A stretch of DNA of 64,000 bases, taken from contig JANUWF010001220.1 of NCBI GenBank assembly GCA_026120185.1, positions 992,001 through 1,056,000 of the forward strand. The letters are read 5' to 3'. Shown here in pieces: positions 22,573 to 33,697 of the stretch. The DNA comes from Voacanga thouarsii. Lineage: Eukaryota; Streptophyta; Magnoliopsida; Gentianales; Apocynaceae. Position 1 is the first letter of the stretch; every line of letters begins with the position of its first letter. Under the pieces are notes generated by a model, which was given only the letters and a program-made list of their open reading frames with translations, did no database searches and was not told where the DNA came from. Position numbers and translations under genes: made by a program.

Positions 22573-23870
22573 CATTTACCCTACACGTGCAAGTACATCA
22601 GTCCATAGCATTCTTGGGGCTTATTATCTTCGACAATGATGGCATTTAGCAATTGTATAGGATTTACTTGTGGGGTTTCGTCTTTTCCATCATCACCCTC
22701 CTCCAGAACAAAAGCACTCAACTTTTCCCTGTTGGGACAGTTCTTTATGATATGAAGAGCACCACAGATGAAATACCTACAACCTTTGGACTTGCTGGTA
22801 GAGGGTCGGTCTTTGTCATGGCGGTCTGACTGGTTGATGTTTTAACTACCCTATCCTTTTATTTGCCAAAGAATTTGTTGTCCTTCAGGTTCTTGTCTTT
22901 GTCTTTCCATCCCGACTTCCATTTTTCATCTAGGCATAAGGCTGTTCTGTAGTCCACAAGGCGATCAGCCGCTATGATGGCTTGCAACAAGGTCTAAAAA
23001 CCTTGCCTCCAAAGTTCAGCCTGTGCCCAAAATTGCAAATCGGCTAAAAAGTTGAACAGCTTGTCTTTTGCTGACATTTCACAGACATCCAACAACAATG
23101 AACTGAACTCTTTGACATACTAACAAACGGTGCCAGAATACTTCAGTTTCCTGAGTGCTTCATGGGCCATCCAAGATGTGTTCATGGGAAAGAACTGGCC
23201 CTTCATCTCTAGTTTGAAGGGCTCCCACATTTTAATAGATGGAAGGGACTACTCTTAGGCTCGGGTCTGCCACCAAAGCTTTGCATCACTCGACAGATAC
23301 ATGCTTGTAAAGAAGATTTGTTCCCCAATAGGAATGTGGGCTATATGAAAGTACTGTTTAATGTCCTACAGAAAATTCTCCTATTCCTTTGCATTGCGAG
23401 CACCAGAGACAGACTTAGGTTCAAGGACTTTAACACGGGAATTACCTCAGTCTAGGGGAGCATTTGATTAAGCCACGACCTTTTTCAGTAGGTTGAGTTC
23501 CTCTTGCACAGTGTCAAACCTAGCTACGGCACGTCTCACGGCTGCAATCTCCATCTCAGCACTACCCACCTCTGAAACAGTTGTTAACCGAGATGCCTAT
23601 GTATCCTTAAGGGACTTCACTCGGGACTCAACATTCTCTAAATGACTAGCAACAGTTGAAATTTCTCAAGTCGTTCAGCCAATAACGGGTATACAGTCAT
23701 ATGTTCGTGGCCTCCCAAGGCCTTGAAAATGGCGGCAACATGTTCCTCTAACATAGCCACTTGATCTGCCACCTTACTACTGGCAGCAGCCCTATGGGTC
23801 ATGCACCAACAACACATGAGCCAACCAGCACCAACAACACACGAGCCAAGTAGCACCACAACGAGCCGAA
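22573..23870 (-). pseudogene. G1 gag and zinc knuckle
   Basis: Minus-strand reading gives a CCHC-type knuckle near 22740-22800 (CRYFICGALHIIKNCP), the capsid-like gag region (about 23000-23450), and the N-terminal part VADQVAMLEEHVAAIFKALG (23638-23859). Gag forms the particle that packages element RNA. Frames are interrupted throughout. Confidence 0.7.
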
Positions 23871-23888
23871 CCTAGCTCTGATATCAAC
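23871..23888 (-). other. G1 primer-binding site
   Basis: Minus strand TTGATATCAGAGCTAGG, one base from the LTR end, matches the initiator Met-tRNA type site (TGGTATCAGAGC) with one change. Confidence 0.8.
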
Positions 23889-24693
23889 TGTTACATAGGG
23901 TTAAGATCCCTCACTCATGGCCTAACCAAGCTCCCTTGGTCAGTCAGCCTTTCGTTCTGTTTTTAGTACTTATATTATAAGCAATATATAGAAAATAAAA
24001 GGACACAGTGTTTACGGGCAATCTGCCCAAACTTACTTTTCTACTAACAAGAACGTTATAATGAACGTAAGTACACAAGCCAAAATTAGAGCCTTTGCCT
24101 ACTCTCTGTCTCTGACTATTACAATGAGCAAACAAACATATCCAACGTCCTACAATTCACTCAACAACAACTCTAGCCAACATTTCCAGAAGGTTTACAA
24201 ATAAACAACCGAAGTAACTACCCATTAGGGACTGAACCAATCATTTTGCAAGTTTTCCCACAGAAGTCTACACTACCCATAGAACTTCCATAACTGCCCG
24301 TTCCAACTGACCATGACATATCCACAATCACAGAAATTGTCTAGGTGCATTTTGGTTGTTTGGTCACCAGCCCATGTCCCATCCATGTGGCCTTAGCACT
24401 AGCCCGGGAACCATTTTTACGGCCTAAGCATTCACCCTTGTACCAGTTCCAGTTCGATCTCTCGATCTGGGCACTAGCATGCGTGCCCAAATTTGTCTCG
24501 TACAACACTCAACCTCGACTCGATCCACCAGCCTTTAGCTCATTGGTCACTTCTCAAGGGTCTCAATTCCGTCTCAATTTCCTCTTGGCCAACTGATTCC
24601 CAACTCATTGTCTAGTCGGCAAAGCGCTTCCAACACATGCCATGCCTTAGAAAGTCCCAGGCGCTAAGGGGCTGACGGTCACCCGTCGGCTCA
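23889..24693 (-). repeat. LTR shared by G1 and G2, 805 bp
   Basis: On the plus strand it runs TGTTACATAGGG to CGTCGGCTCA. A primer-binding site adjoins its left side (for G1), and a polypurine tract followed by a chromodomain region adjoins its right side (for G2). It therefore serves as the 5' LTR of G1 and the 3' LTR of G2. Confidence 0.85.
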
Positions 24694-24719
24694 TTTTTCT
24701 TCCCCTTTATGAATTCCCC

Positions 24720-26000
24720 CCCTTTTGAGAGCTTGATGCAATCGTTAAGAAAAGATTCCGTGCATTCCAATATTCCCGAAACTTCTTCTCAAATTGTTAC
24801 AAGTGTTCAGCTCTTTCCCGTGTAGTATTCAACACATGACTTTCCCACTGGACCAAATAATCCGTCCTCTGATTAGGGATCTTTGGGGCTTGGGTCTTGT
24901 GAGCCAAAACCTTAGCAATCTTTCTCTCATAATGCATTCTAATAATAGGAAGAGCTCGTTTCACCAATTGTCTATGCTTAAGAAAACTCACATGGAATGT
25001 TAGGTGTATCCTCAACCGATTTGGAAGCTTAAGCCAAGCCACCATTCCTACCTTTTTCAATACTTCAAATGAACCATTATTTTTGGAAATCAAGCTACGA
25101 TGCACTTTCTTACTGCTAATGTTTTTCCAAATTTGCGGGGTCAATTTTAACATGACCAAATCCTAGACTTTGAACTCCACATCCCATATGTAGGTGTCAG
25201 CATGTTTCTTCATCATAAACTAAGCTATTACTAAGCTGTCTTTTGCCTCCTCATTCAGTTCTTGCTTGGCACGAGTAAGTTGGTGTCCAATAGGACACCG
25301 ATTAATGCTATGTTCAATAGTGATCTCATGGAGTGTCATGGGTTGCTGCCTATTAGTCAACTTGAAGGGACTCGTCTCAGTAGTAGAAGATTAGTAAAGA
25401 TTGTAGCAAAATTGAGTCGTGTCCAACAAATCATCCTAATTCTTTTGGCTAGTCATCACATAATGCCTCAAATACTCTTCCAACAAACCATTTATCCTCT
25501 CCGTCTGGTTGTTGGTTTTGTGGGTGAGTAGCAGTAGATATCTTGAGTTCAGAACCAAGCATATTGAGCAACGAGGTCCAGAACCGCCTAGTAAACTTTG
25601 GGTCACGATAACTAACAATATCTTTTGGAAACCCAAAATATTTCACCACATTTTTCAGAAACAATTTAGCAACTATATCAGTTGAATATAGTTCTGTGGC
25701 AGGAACGAAGACACCATACTTCAAAAACTAATCAACTATAACAAAAAATACTTGACATGCCATAAATCTTAGTAAAATCGGCGATGAAATCCATGTACAC
25801 AGGCTGCCATGGTCTATCTGGAATGAGTAACGGCTACAACAATCCGGCTTCTTTCTTTCGTTCAATTTTGTCTTATTGACAAATAAGACAAGATCGCATA
25901 TAGGCCTCGATGTCCTCCTCTATCTTTGGCCAAATGAATCTGCAGGATAAAAGGGCACGGTTCATTCCATGCCTGGATGGCTAGTCCACTGAGCATCGTG
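24720..26000 (-). pseudogene. G2 integrase and chromodomain
   Basis: The chromodomain reads NQRTDYLVQWESHVLNTT after RKIAKVLAHKTQ, preceded by LPNRLRIHLTFHVSFLK (24797-25159). The core contains TDIVAKLFLKNVVKYFGFPK and DIVSYRDPKFTRRFW, where the catalytic Asp region VSDRDPKF has become VSYRDPKF, and VFEALCDD in a shifted frame (25436-25724). The zinc-binding N-terminal part lies at about 25840-26000. Frameshifts and stops prevent function. Confidence 0.8.
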
Positions 26001-26700
26001 TGTTTCCGTCAACAATTGCCGTCTCAAACCACCATCATTGGAGACATACACTCTATGGTTCTTGGTAACCAGCAGCCCGTCCTCAACCCACTATCTGCGC
26101 ATAAGGCCATCAGTCACTTGTTTCAGCAGTCGTTGGTAACCAGCATCGTCTTGATTGCCTCAACAAAGTTAAATTGCAACAGAATTAAGGCAGCAACATA
26201 CCCAATCACTGTCTTGTGACTCACGGTGTCTACCACAACATTGTCACATCCTGGTCGATGCACCCACTCAAAATCAAACTCTACCAAAAACTCTTACCAA
26301 CGTGCCTGCTTCGGGGCAAATTTTTTCTAGGACTTGAATTATGTATTTGCAACATTCTCAGTCATGATAGTGAACTTCAAACCTAACAGATAGTGTTTTC
26401 ATGTTTGGAGACAATAGATGACCACTATCATCTCCATGTTATAGGTGTTGTACCTCTGTTTGGAATCTTTTAGCTTTCAACTCTCAAAAGCAATCGGGTG
26501 TTTGTCCTGTACTATTACACCAGCAATAGCACAGCCAGAAGCATTTGTATGCAATTCAAATAGTAAAGAGAAATCAGGCAACCTAAGGACCAATTTTGAG
26601 AAAATGGCTTCCTTCAGCTTCTGGATTGCACCATCCTGGTCTATACTCCATTCCCACGGCTAGTCCTTTTTCAGCAAATCGGTCAAAGAGGTAATGATCT
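26001..26700 (-). pseudogene. G2 RNase H domain
   Basis: Matches G1 13440-14000 base for base over long runs (for example TCTGGATTGCACCATCCTGG versus TTTGGAATGCACCATCCTGG). Translation in mixed frames gives the RNase H region between reverse transcriptase and integrase. No frame is long enough to code for it. Confidence 0.65.
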
Positions 26701-27648
26701 TAGAATAGCCTTTGATAAACTGACGGTGGTAGTTGGCTAGACTAAGGTATGATTACAACTCAGCTGCCTTTGTTGGAGCCTGCCAATCCACAATAGCAGC
26801 CACTTTCCGTTTGTCCATCAACAATTTCCTTTAACTGATTACATAACCAAGGAAAGTGATTTTCTGCATACAAAACTCGCATTTCTTTTTTCTTACATAC
26901 AACTTATGTTCTCTCAACCTAGAGAATATAAGTTTCAAATGACTAACATGGTCGTCTAGGGTCTCACTGTAGATTACAACATCATCTAGATAAACTACAA
27001 CAAACTTATTTAGAAAATCATATAGTACATCGTTCATCAAATTATAAAATATAGTTGGGCCATTAATTAAGCCAAACGGTATAATAAAAAACTCAAACAA
27101 ACCATATTGTATGACAACAGTCGTTTTGGCCTCGTCTCCCTCAACTATCCAGGCTTACCAATATCCAGATCGAAGATCATCTTTGTATAGTACTTGGCAT
27201 GAACAAGTCTATCCAATAAGTCAAACGTGTTAGGAATAGAATATTTATTTTTTATAGTTATCTTGTTCAGTGCATGGTAGTCTATACAAAAATGAAGAGA
27301 ACTGTCAAGCTTCTTCTAGAATAAGGTAGCAGCGCTATATAGGGCTTTTGATAGCTTTATTAACCCGCCCTCCAGCAATTTATCTAACTATTTTCGAAGT
27401 TCAACCAACTCTGCTGGAGACATTTTGTAAAGAGCTTGGGCCAGTGGATGGGAACCAAGCACCAATTCTATCCGATGGTCCATAAGACGTCTTGGTGGAA
27501 ATTTCTTAGGCAATTCTGCAGGTATGATGTCCTTGAACTCTTCAAAAACATTAGCAATCTGATTAGGGACGTTGTGAGTCTGGTCTAGCTTGACTTCCAC
27601 CAAGGTAGCCAGATATGTTTCCTGTCTTATTTTCAAACTAGCCTTCAC
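26701..27648 (-). pseudogene. G2 reverse transcriptase
   Basis: The palm is readable at 26831-27100: FEFFIIPFGLINGPTIFYNL, then FVVVYLDDVVIYSETLDDHV with an intact YLDD catalytic motif, and KKKCEFCMQKITFLGYVIS. The N-terminal linker EVKLDQTHNVPNQIANVFEE lies at 27388-27648. Stops interrupt the fingers region between them. This is the best-preserved polymerase of the complex. Confidence 0.85.
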
Positions 27649-28270
27649 CTACAAGGCAGAAAGAGTTCTTTTTTATGCGAAGGGCAGTGTCTGGTCATAG
27701 GCAGCACTAATGAAGCCTGGGCACTGGCTCTTGCTAATGGTAAATCCACCAAAGTATGGAGAAACGGATATTTTATTTTCCAACATGAATTTATACCAAG
27801 TATTAAATCAAAGTCATCAAGAGGGACGACCATCAGATTACAATTACCTCTCCAAGGGCCAACAAAAAGGGTTACCTTTGCTGCTTTATGCACCGACAAG
27901 ACACCCGAATTCACAGCTTTCATTCTACTAGGACTCCATTTTAGACTGAGCTTTAGTCGGTCAATCTCCCGTTTAGCCACAAAGTTGTGAGTTGCACCTA
28001 TATCCATCATGGATAAGGCTTGAACCCCATTTACCCACACATGCACGTACATCAGTCCATAGCTTTCTGGGGGCTTATCATCTTCGACAGTGAGGACAAT
28101 TAACAATTGTATAGGATTCACCCATAGGGCTTCGTCCTTCCCGTCATCACCCTTCTCTTGAGCAAAAGTGCTCAGCTTTTCCCACTTAGGACAGTTTTTC
28201 ATGACATGATGACCACCACAGATGAAACACCCACCATCTTTGGACTTACTGGCAGAGGGTTAGTCCTTGT
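27645..28270 (-). pseudogene. G2 protease and gag zinc knuckle
   Basis: A 185-codon open frame runs from MKNCPKWEKLSTFAQEKGDD through VQALSMMDIGATHNFVAKRE to VPLDDFDLILGINSCWKIKY. It is the aspartic protease, which matures the polyprotein. The active-site triplet is Asp-Ile-Gly instead of the usual Asp-Thr/Ser-Gly, so activity is doubtful. Just upstream, CFICGGHHVMKNC (about 28195-28230) is a CCHC knuckle. Confidence 0.8.
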
Positions 28271-28444
28271 CATGGGTAGTCTCACTGGTTGATGGTTTGA
28301 CCACCATGTCCTTCTTCTTGTCAAAGGATTTGCCATCTTTCGGCTTCTTGTACTTATCTTTTTATCTTGACTTCTATTATCTATGCATAGGGCAGTTTTG
28401 TATTCCACAAGCCAATCAGTCGCTGTGATGGCTTGCAACAAGGT

Positions 28445-29299
28445 CTAGACACTTCGTCTCCTTAGTTCAACTTGTGCCCAAGGTTGCAAACTAGCCAAGA
28501 AGTTGAACAGCTTGTCTTTTTTTGACATTTCACGGACATCTAACAGTAACGAACTAAACTCTTTGACATACTCACGAACGATGCTAGAATGCTTCAGTTT
28601 CCTAAGTGCTTCACGGCCCACCCAAGATGTGTTCATGGGAAGAAACTGGTCCTTCAGCTCTAGTTTAAAGGCCTCCCACAATTTAATAGATGGAAAGGAC
28701 TACTCTTAGGCTCTGGTCCACCACCAAAGCTTTGCATCACCCGGCAGATACATGCTTGCAAAGAAGACTTGTTCCCCAATAGGAACGTGGGCTGTACGAA
28801 AGTACTGTTCAACATCCCACAGAAAATTCTCCAACTTCTTTGCACTGTGAGTACCAGAGAAAGACTTAGATTTAGGGACTTTAACATGGGACTTACCTCG
28901 ATCTAGGGGAGCATCTAATTGAGCCACGACCTTTTTTTAGTAGGCTGAGTTCCTCTTGCACAGTGTCAAACCCAGCCATGGCACATCCCACAGCTGCAAC
29001 CTTTGTCTCAGCACTGCTCATCTCTGAAACGGTTGTTAACTGAGATGCTCATGTATCCTCAAGGGACTTCACTCGGGACTCAACATTCTCCAAGCAATTA
29101 GTAACTGTTGTAACTTACTCAAGTCGTTTAGCCAACAATGGGTATGAAGTCATATGTTTGTGGCCTCCTAAGGCCTTGAAAATGGCAAGAACATGTTCCT
29201 CCAATATAGCCACCCGATCTGTCATCTTACCTCTGGTAGCAGCCGCTATGGGTCTTGCACCAACAACACATAACCCAACCAGTGACATAACGAGTCGAA
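28445..29299 (-). pseudogene. G2 gag
   Basis: Retrotransposon gag region: FSGTHSAKKLENFLWDVEQY, PIGEQVFFASMYLPGDAKLW (28706-28927), FKLELKDQFLPMNTSWVGRE and SSIVREYVKEFSSLLLDV (28445-28681). The two halves lie in different frames. The N-terminal part near 29100-29280 matches G1 23640-23860. Confidence 0.8.
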
Positions 29300-29317
29300 C
29301 CTGGTTCTAATACTAAC
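29300..29317 (-). other. G2 primer-binding site
   Basis: The minus strand gives TTAGTATTAGAACCAGG, a mutated form of the initiator Met-tRNA site seen at 23871 and 36270. Confidence 0.7.
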
Positions 29318-30099
29318 TGTTACGTAGGGTCAAGATCCTTCACGCACGACCTAACAAGGCTCTCTCGGTTAGTCAGTCTTTCATTCTATTTTTAGTGCTT
29401 AGATTATAAATACACAGCATTTACGGGCAATCTACCCAACCTTGTTTTTCTGTTAAGTAGAACGTTACAAGGAATGTAAGTACACAAGCCAAGACCAAAG
29501 CCTTTGTCTACTCTCCGTCTCTGGCTATTACAATGAGTAAACCCACATAGCTATCGTCTTATAAATCACTCAACAACAACTCCGGCCAACACGCCCAGAA
29601 GGTTTACAAATAGACAATCGAAGTAACTACCCACTAGGAACTGAACCAATCATCTTGCAAGTTTTCCCACAGAAGTTTAGACTACCCATGAAACTTCCAT
29701 AACCGCCTGTGCCAACTAACCATGACTTATCCATTGTCATAGAAGTTGTCTAGGTGCATATTAGCTGTTTAGCCACAACCTATATTCCATCCGTTCAGCC
29801 TTGGCACTAGCTCACGGGCTATCTTTGCTGCCTAGGCGTTAGCCCATGTACCAACTCCAATTCGGTCTCTCAACCTAGGTACTAACCTGCATGTCCAACT
29901 CTGTCTCGTGCAACACTCGGCCTCTGCTTGATCCACCAGCCTTCAGCTCATCAGCCCCATCTTAAAGGTCTTGATTTCCTCTTGGCCAGCTGATTCCCAG
30001 CTCGTTGCTGGCCCGGTACGGCACTCCCTACACATGCCACGCCTTGGGAAGTCATGGGTGCCCCGAGTACTAAGGGATTGACAGTTGCTTGTCAACTCA
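29318..30099 (-). repeat. Third gypsy LTR, 782 bp
   Basis: TGTTACGTAGGG to GTCAACTCA on the plus strand. It is the 5' LTR of G2. On its right side comes a polypurine-tract remnant (TTCTTCCCCCC reading plus) and then only about 50 bp of minus-strand pol before the orientation changes. Confidence 0.8.
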
Positions 30100-30168
30100 T
30101 TTTTCTTCCCCCCTTATAAACTTAAATAGTAAAGAGAAATCAGGCAACCTAAGGAACAGTTCTGAGGA

Positions 30169-31271
30169 AACGTTAACCACGAAGCAGGCATGTTGGAAAA
30201 AGTTTTTGGCAGAGTTCGATTTTAAGCGAGTGCAACAACCAGGACGTGACAATATTGTGGCAGATGCCATGAGTCGCAAGACGGTGACTGAATATGTTGC
30301 TGCCTTGAGTCTATTACAATTTGACTTTGTTGAGGCGATTAAGACCCATGCCTACGACGATGCTAGTTACCAACGACTGCTGAAACAAGTGACTTATCTC
30401 CTTATGCGCAGATATTGGGTCAAGGACGGACTGCTAGTTGCCAAGAACCATAGAGTGTATGTCCCCAGTAGAGATGGTCTAAGACGGCAATTGTTGTGGG
30501 AAACACATGATGCTCAGTGGTCTGGCCATCCAGGCACAGAACGAATACATAACCTTTTGTCTCACAGATTTGTTTGGCCAAAGATAGAGGAGGACATCGA
30601 GGCCTATGTGCAATCTTATCTTATTTGTTAGCAATACAAAGTTGAACGAAAGAAGGAAGTTGAGTTGTTACAGCTGTTACCCATTCTAGACAAACCGTGG
30701 TAGTCTGTGTCCACGGATTTCATCACTGATTTTCCTAAGGTTAATGGCATGTGGAGTATTTTTGTTATAGTTGATAGGTTTTCGAAGTATGTTGTCTTTG
30801 TTCCTGCTCCATAACCGTGTTCAACTGATGCAGTTGCTAAGCTATTTCTGAAAAATATGGTGAAGTATTTTGGGATTCCAAAAGATATTGTTAGTGATTT
30901 TGACCCAAAGTTCATTGGACGATTCTGGACCTCGTTACTCTATATGCTTGGTTCTAAACTCAAGTTCTCTACTGCTGCTTGCCCATAAACCAACAGCCAG
31001 ACGGAGAGGGTAAATAGTTTGTTGGAAGAGTACTTGAGGTATTATATGCAACTATCCAAAACAATTGGGTTGATTTGTTGGACACGGCTTAGTTTTTCTA
31101 CAATCTTCACCAATCTTCTACTACTGGAAAGAGTCCCTTCGAGTTGGCTAATAGGCAACAACGCATGACACCCCATGAGATCACTATTAAACATAGCATC
31201 AACCGATGTCCTACTACATTCCAGTTTGCTCCGGCCAAGCAAGAGCTGATTGAGGAGGCAAACTACAGCTT
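30169..31271 (+). pseudogene. G3 RNase H end and integrase core
   Basis: A long open stretch (to TAG at 30629-30631) reads TKQACWKKFLAEFDFKRVQQ, GRDNIVADAMSRKTVTEY and DAQWSGHPGTERIHNLLSHR, the end of RNase H and the zinc-binding start of integrase. After the stop the core continues STDFITDFPKVNG, VSDFDPKFIGRFW and TERVNSLLEEYLRYY, with the D, D and E catalytic positions present. Several stops follow. The solo LTR cuts it at 31272. Confidence 0.85.
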
Positions 31272-33147
31272 TGTTTTGCTGGAATGTATGTCCAAAATGG
31301 CATATATATTTCTATATTTTAAAAATTAATAAAAATTGTATTCATTAATGGTCGTTTGTTTACATATATTGCACATTAAGTGCTTAATATATTAGTAAGT
31401 AATCTACGTGAGTGGGTCATACTTTCATAGTAAGGTATAGATTATGGATTACTAACAAATAAATGAAAAATTGTTCTGGATAGATTGATGAAGTTAAACA
31501 CTACATCAAAGTTTAGATCATTACACTATGATTTTTAAATGAAGAATAATTTACCTTTAACTAGTGAGTAGTCCACTCACACCAATAGTGTAAGTGTATT
31601 TAGAATATATAGAATTGAACCACATAATATTAATCTTTATAAAAGTACTAAATTAAATAAAGATTGGTCTATCGCAACTACTGCATGGATGAATACCCTA
31701 AGACTTGAATATAAGTTGGTGGTTTGATGAAGCTGAACTTGTATATTTTTATGTATGTTGGGTGAAGTCTTATCGTAAGGCCAATAACCTTATGCATTGG
31801 GTGTATGACTCTAATTAATTAAGACGGACTTACACAATAGGGTTTCTATACTTCATTACGTGAAGAAATCACCCTCTTATGATCGACTGAGATAATCTAA
31901 ATAATCTAGAATCTTGGAAAACATGACTAAGTATATACACTTTTGAGTAGCTCCATATGATAAGTGGATATGTACTGAAAGTCGTGAATTATCGAACTAG
32001 CTATCAAATGATGGTAGATATAATTGAGAAATGTGTTAGTGTATTTTTCCTATCTTAATAATGGGTGTTGCGTAGAGAAATGTTTTCACCATTACACCTG
32101 TAAGTCAAAAACACTGCACGTGCAATATTATTCTCGGAATCAATATTTTCATATGGTGATAAATGAATTATTTAAAATGATTAAAATACTGCTATTGGTT
32201 AGAGTGGGTATTTTGGTCATTTTAGTAACTAAGAATAATATATCTTTTGGTCCTCAGAGTATCTCAAATAATTTTAGTAAATTTATTACTATATGGGCTT
32301 ATTTGGTGAATTTATTATTGAAAAAATTATTCTAAGAAGTCCAATTAATTATTTATTTGGGCTAGAATAATCTATTGAGCTAATTTAATTAATTAGTTTA
32401 TTAATTAAATATCTTAGATAATTTTATATTGGGCCTAAGTGGTTTAATTAATTAATAAAAGAGTTAATTTAATTGATTAGTTTATTAATTAGTTATCTTA
32501 GATAATTTTATATTAGGACCAAGTGGATTAATTAATTAATTAATAAAAGAGTTATTTAATTAGTCATTGGACTAATTAGAAAAACATGGCCTATCAGGGT
32601 TTGATGGTAGCCGCCATGTGCAATAAGGAAAAGAGGAAAAAAGAAATTAAAGAAAAGGTAGCCGTTGTTGAGTTTGCAAAATAATAGGAAAGCTGGTTTT
32701 TTTCTTTTTAAGGCATCACGTGTGCTTGGTAAAATGGGCTAACCGATTTTTCCACACAAAAAGAACAGTTTTCGTCTTTTTCTTTAATGAAAAAAGGCCA
32801 CCGTTTTTCTTATAATTTTTCCTTCGTTTTTCCTTTACCATTTTAACTCTTATATTTTTCTTCTGATCTTCTTCACCCTAATTCTACTTTCTCCAGTAAA
32901 GGTCTATAGAGGTTTGAGAATACTTTGGAATGTCAAGAGTTGGCAAACGTGATAAGTTTTTAATGCGAAGGAACTTGTATATCCGTGGAACAAATAGACA
33001 TTCCAGTTTAAGAAGCACCATCAAACCCGAATCCAACTCTGGTTATACAAGTAAAATGCCTTAGAAGTAAGTATTTCTAAATTTTGGCTTGAAAAAAATT
33101 TAATTTGCTATCTTCCGCTGCGTATTTAATTTTTCTGCGGTCCTTCA
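31272..33147 (+). mobile_element. Solo LTR 3 of the long-LTR family (diverged)
   Basis: 1876 bp from TGTTTTGCTGGAATG to GCGGTCCTTCA, flanked by AGCTT on both sides (31267-31271 and 33148-33152). It follows the same sequence plan as solo LTRs 1, 2 and 4 (for example AGTGAGTAGTCCACTCAC and TTTTGGTCATTTTAGTA) but is clearly the most diverged. Confidence 0.85.
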
Positions 33148-33152
33148 AGCTT

Positions 33153-33697
33153 ATGATGAAGAAATATGCTGATGCCCACAGACGGGATGTGGAGTTTAAT
33201 CTCGGGGATTTGGTGACGTTAAAATTGACCTTGCAAATTTGGAAAAAAAAACAGCAATAAGGAAGTGCATCGTGGCTTAATTCCCAGATATGATAGTCCA
33301 TTTGAAGTGTTGAAAAAGGTAGAAATGGTGGCTTATCGGCTCATGCTTATAGATCGGTTGAGAATACAACCAACATTTCGTGTAAGTTTCCTTAAACCGT
33401 TCCACAAGGATGAGTTGGATGCAGACAGACAGTTGGTGAAACAAGCTCCTTCTACTATCAAAAAGCACTATAAGAAAAAGATTGTTAAGGTTTTGGCTCA
33501 CTAGACCCAAGTCCCAAAGACCCCTAATCAGAGGAAGAATTATTTGGTCCAGTGGGAAGGTGATGTGTTAAACACTACATGGAAAAAAGCTGCACACTTG
33601 TGGCAATTTGAGAAGAAGCTTCGGGAATATTGGAATGCACGGAATCCTCCCTTAACGAGGGCATCAAGCTCTCAAAGGGGGGGGGAGGGAAGAAAAA
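33153..33697 (+). pseudogene. G3 integrase C-terminus and chromodomain
   Basis: YADAHRRDVEFNLGDLVTLK, then in another frame PRYDSPFEVLKKVEMVAYRL and VSFLKPFHKDELDADRQLVK (33265-33504), then the chromodomain VQWEGDVLNTTWKKAAHLWQ and FEKKLREYW (33544-33640). A polypurine tract of AAAGGGGGGGGGAGGGAAG (33674-33692) lies directly before the LTR. Confidence 0.85.

Larger units (their letters stand above)
11575..24693 (-). mobile_element. Ty3/gypsy chromovirus G1, with nested insertions
   Basis: A minus-strand gypsy element. From 3' to 5' it has a truncated 3' LTR (11575-11960), chromodomain and integrase, RNase H, reverse transcriptase, protease, gag, a primer-binding site and a complete LTR (23889-24693). 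A solo LTR is inserted in reverse transcriptase (14480-16409) and an hAT element in protease (17244-22572). Without these the internal region is about 4.7 kb. The chromodomain after integrase identifies a chromovirus. All frames are broken. Confidence 0.85.
23889..30099 (-). mobile_element. Ty3/gypsy chromovirus G2, structurally complete
   Basis: LTR 23889-24693, internal region 24694-29317 (4.6 kb), LTR 29318-30099. The domain order on the minus strand is gag, zinc knuckle, protease, reverse transcriptase, RNase H, integrase, chromodomain. Nothing is nested in it. All genes carry stops. It shares both LTRs with neighbouring element sequence, so no outer target duplication can be read. Confidence 0.85.

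Noticed and set aside
32024..32335. 103-codon frame in solo LTR 3
   Set aside because: Lies entirely within LTR sequence; the other LTR copies do not keep the frame.
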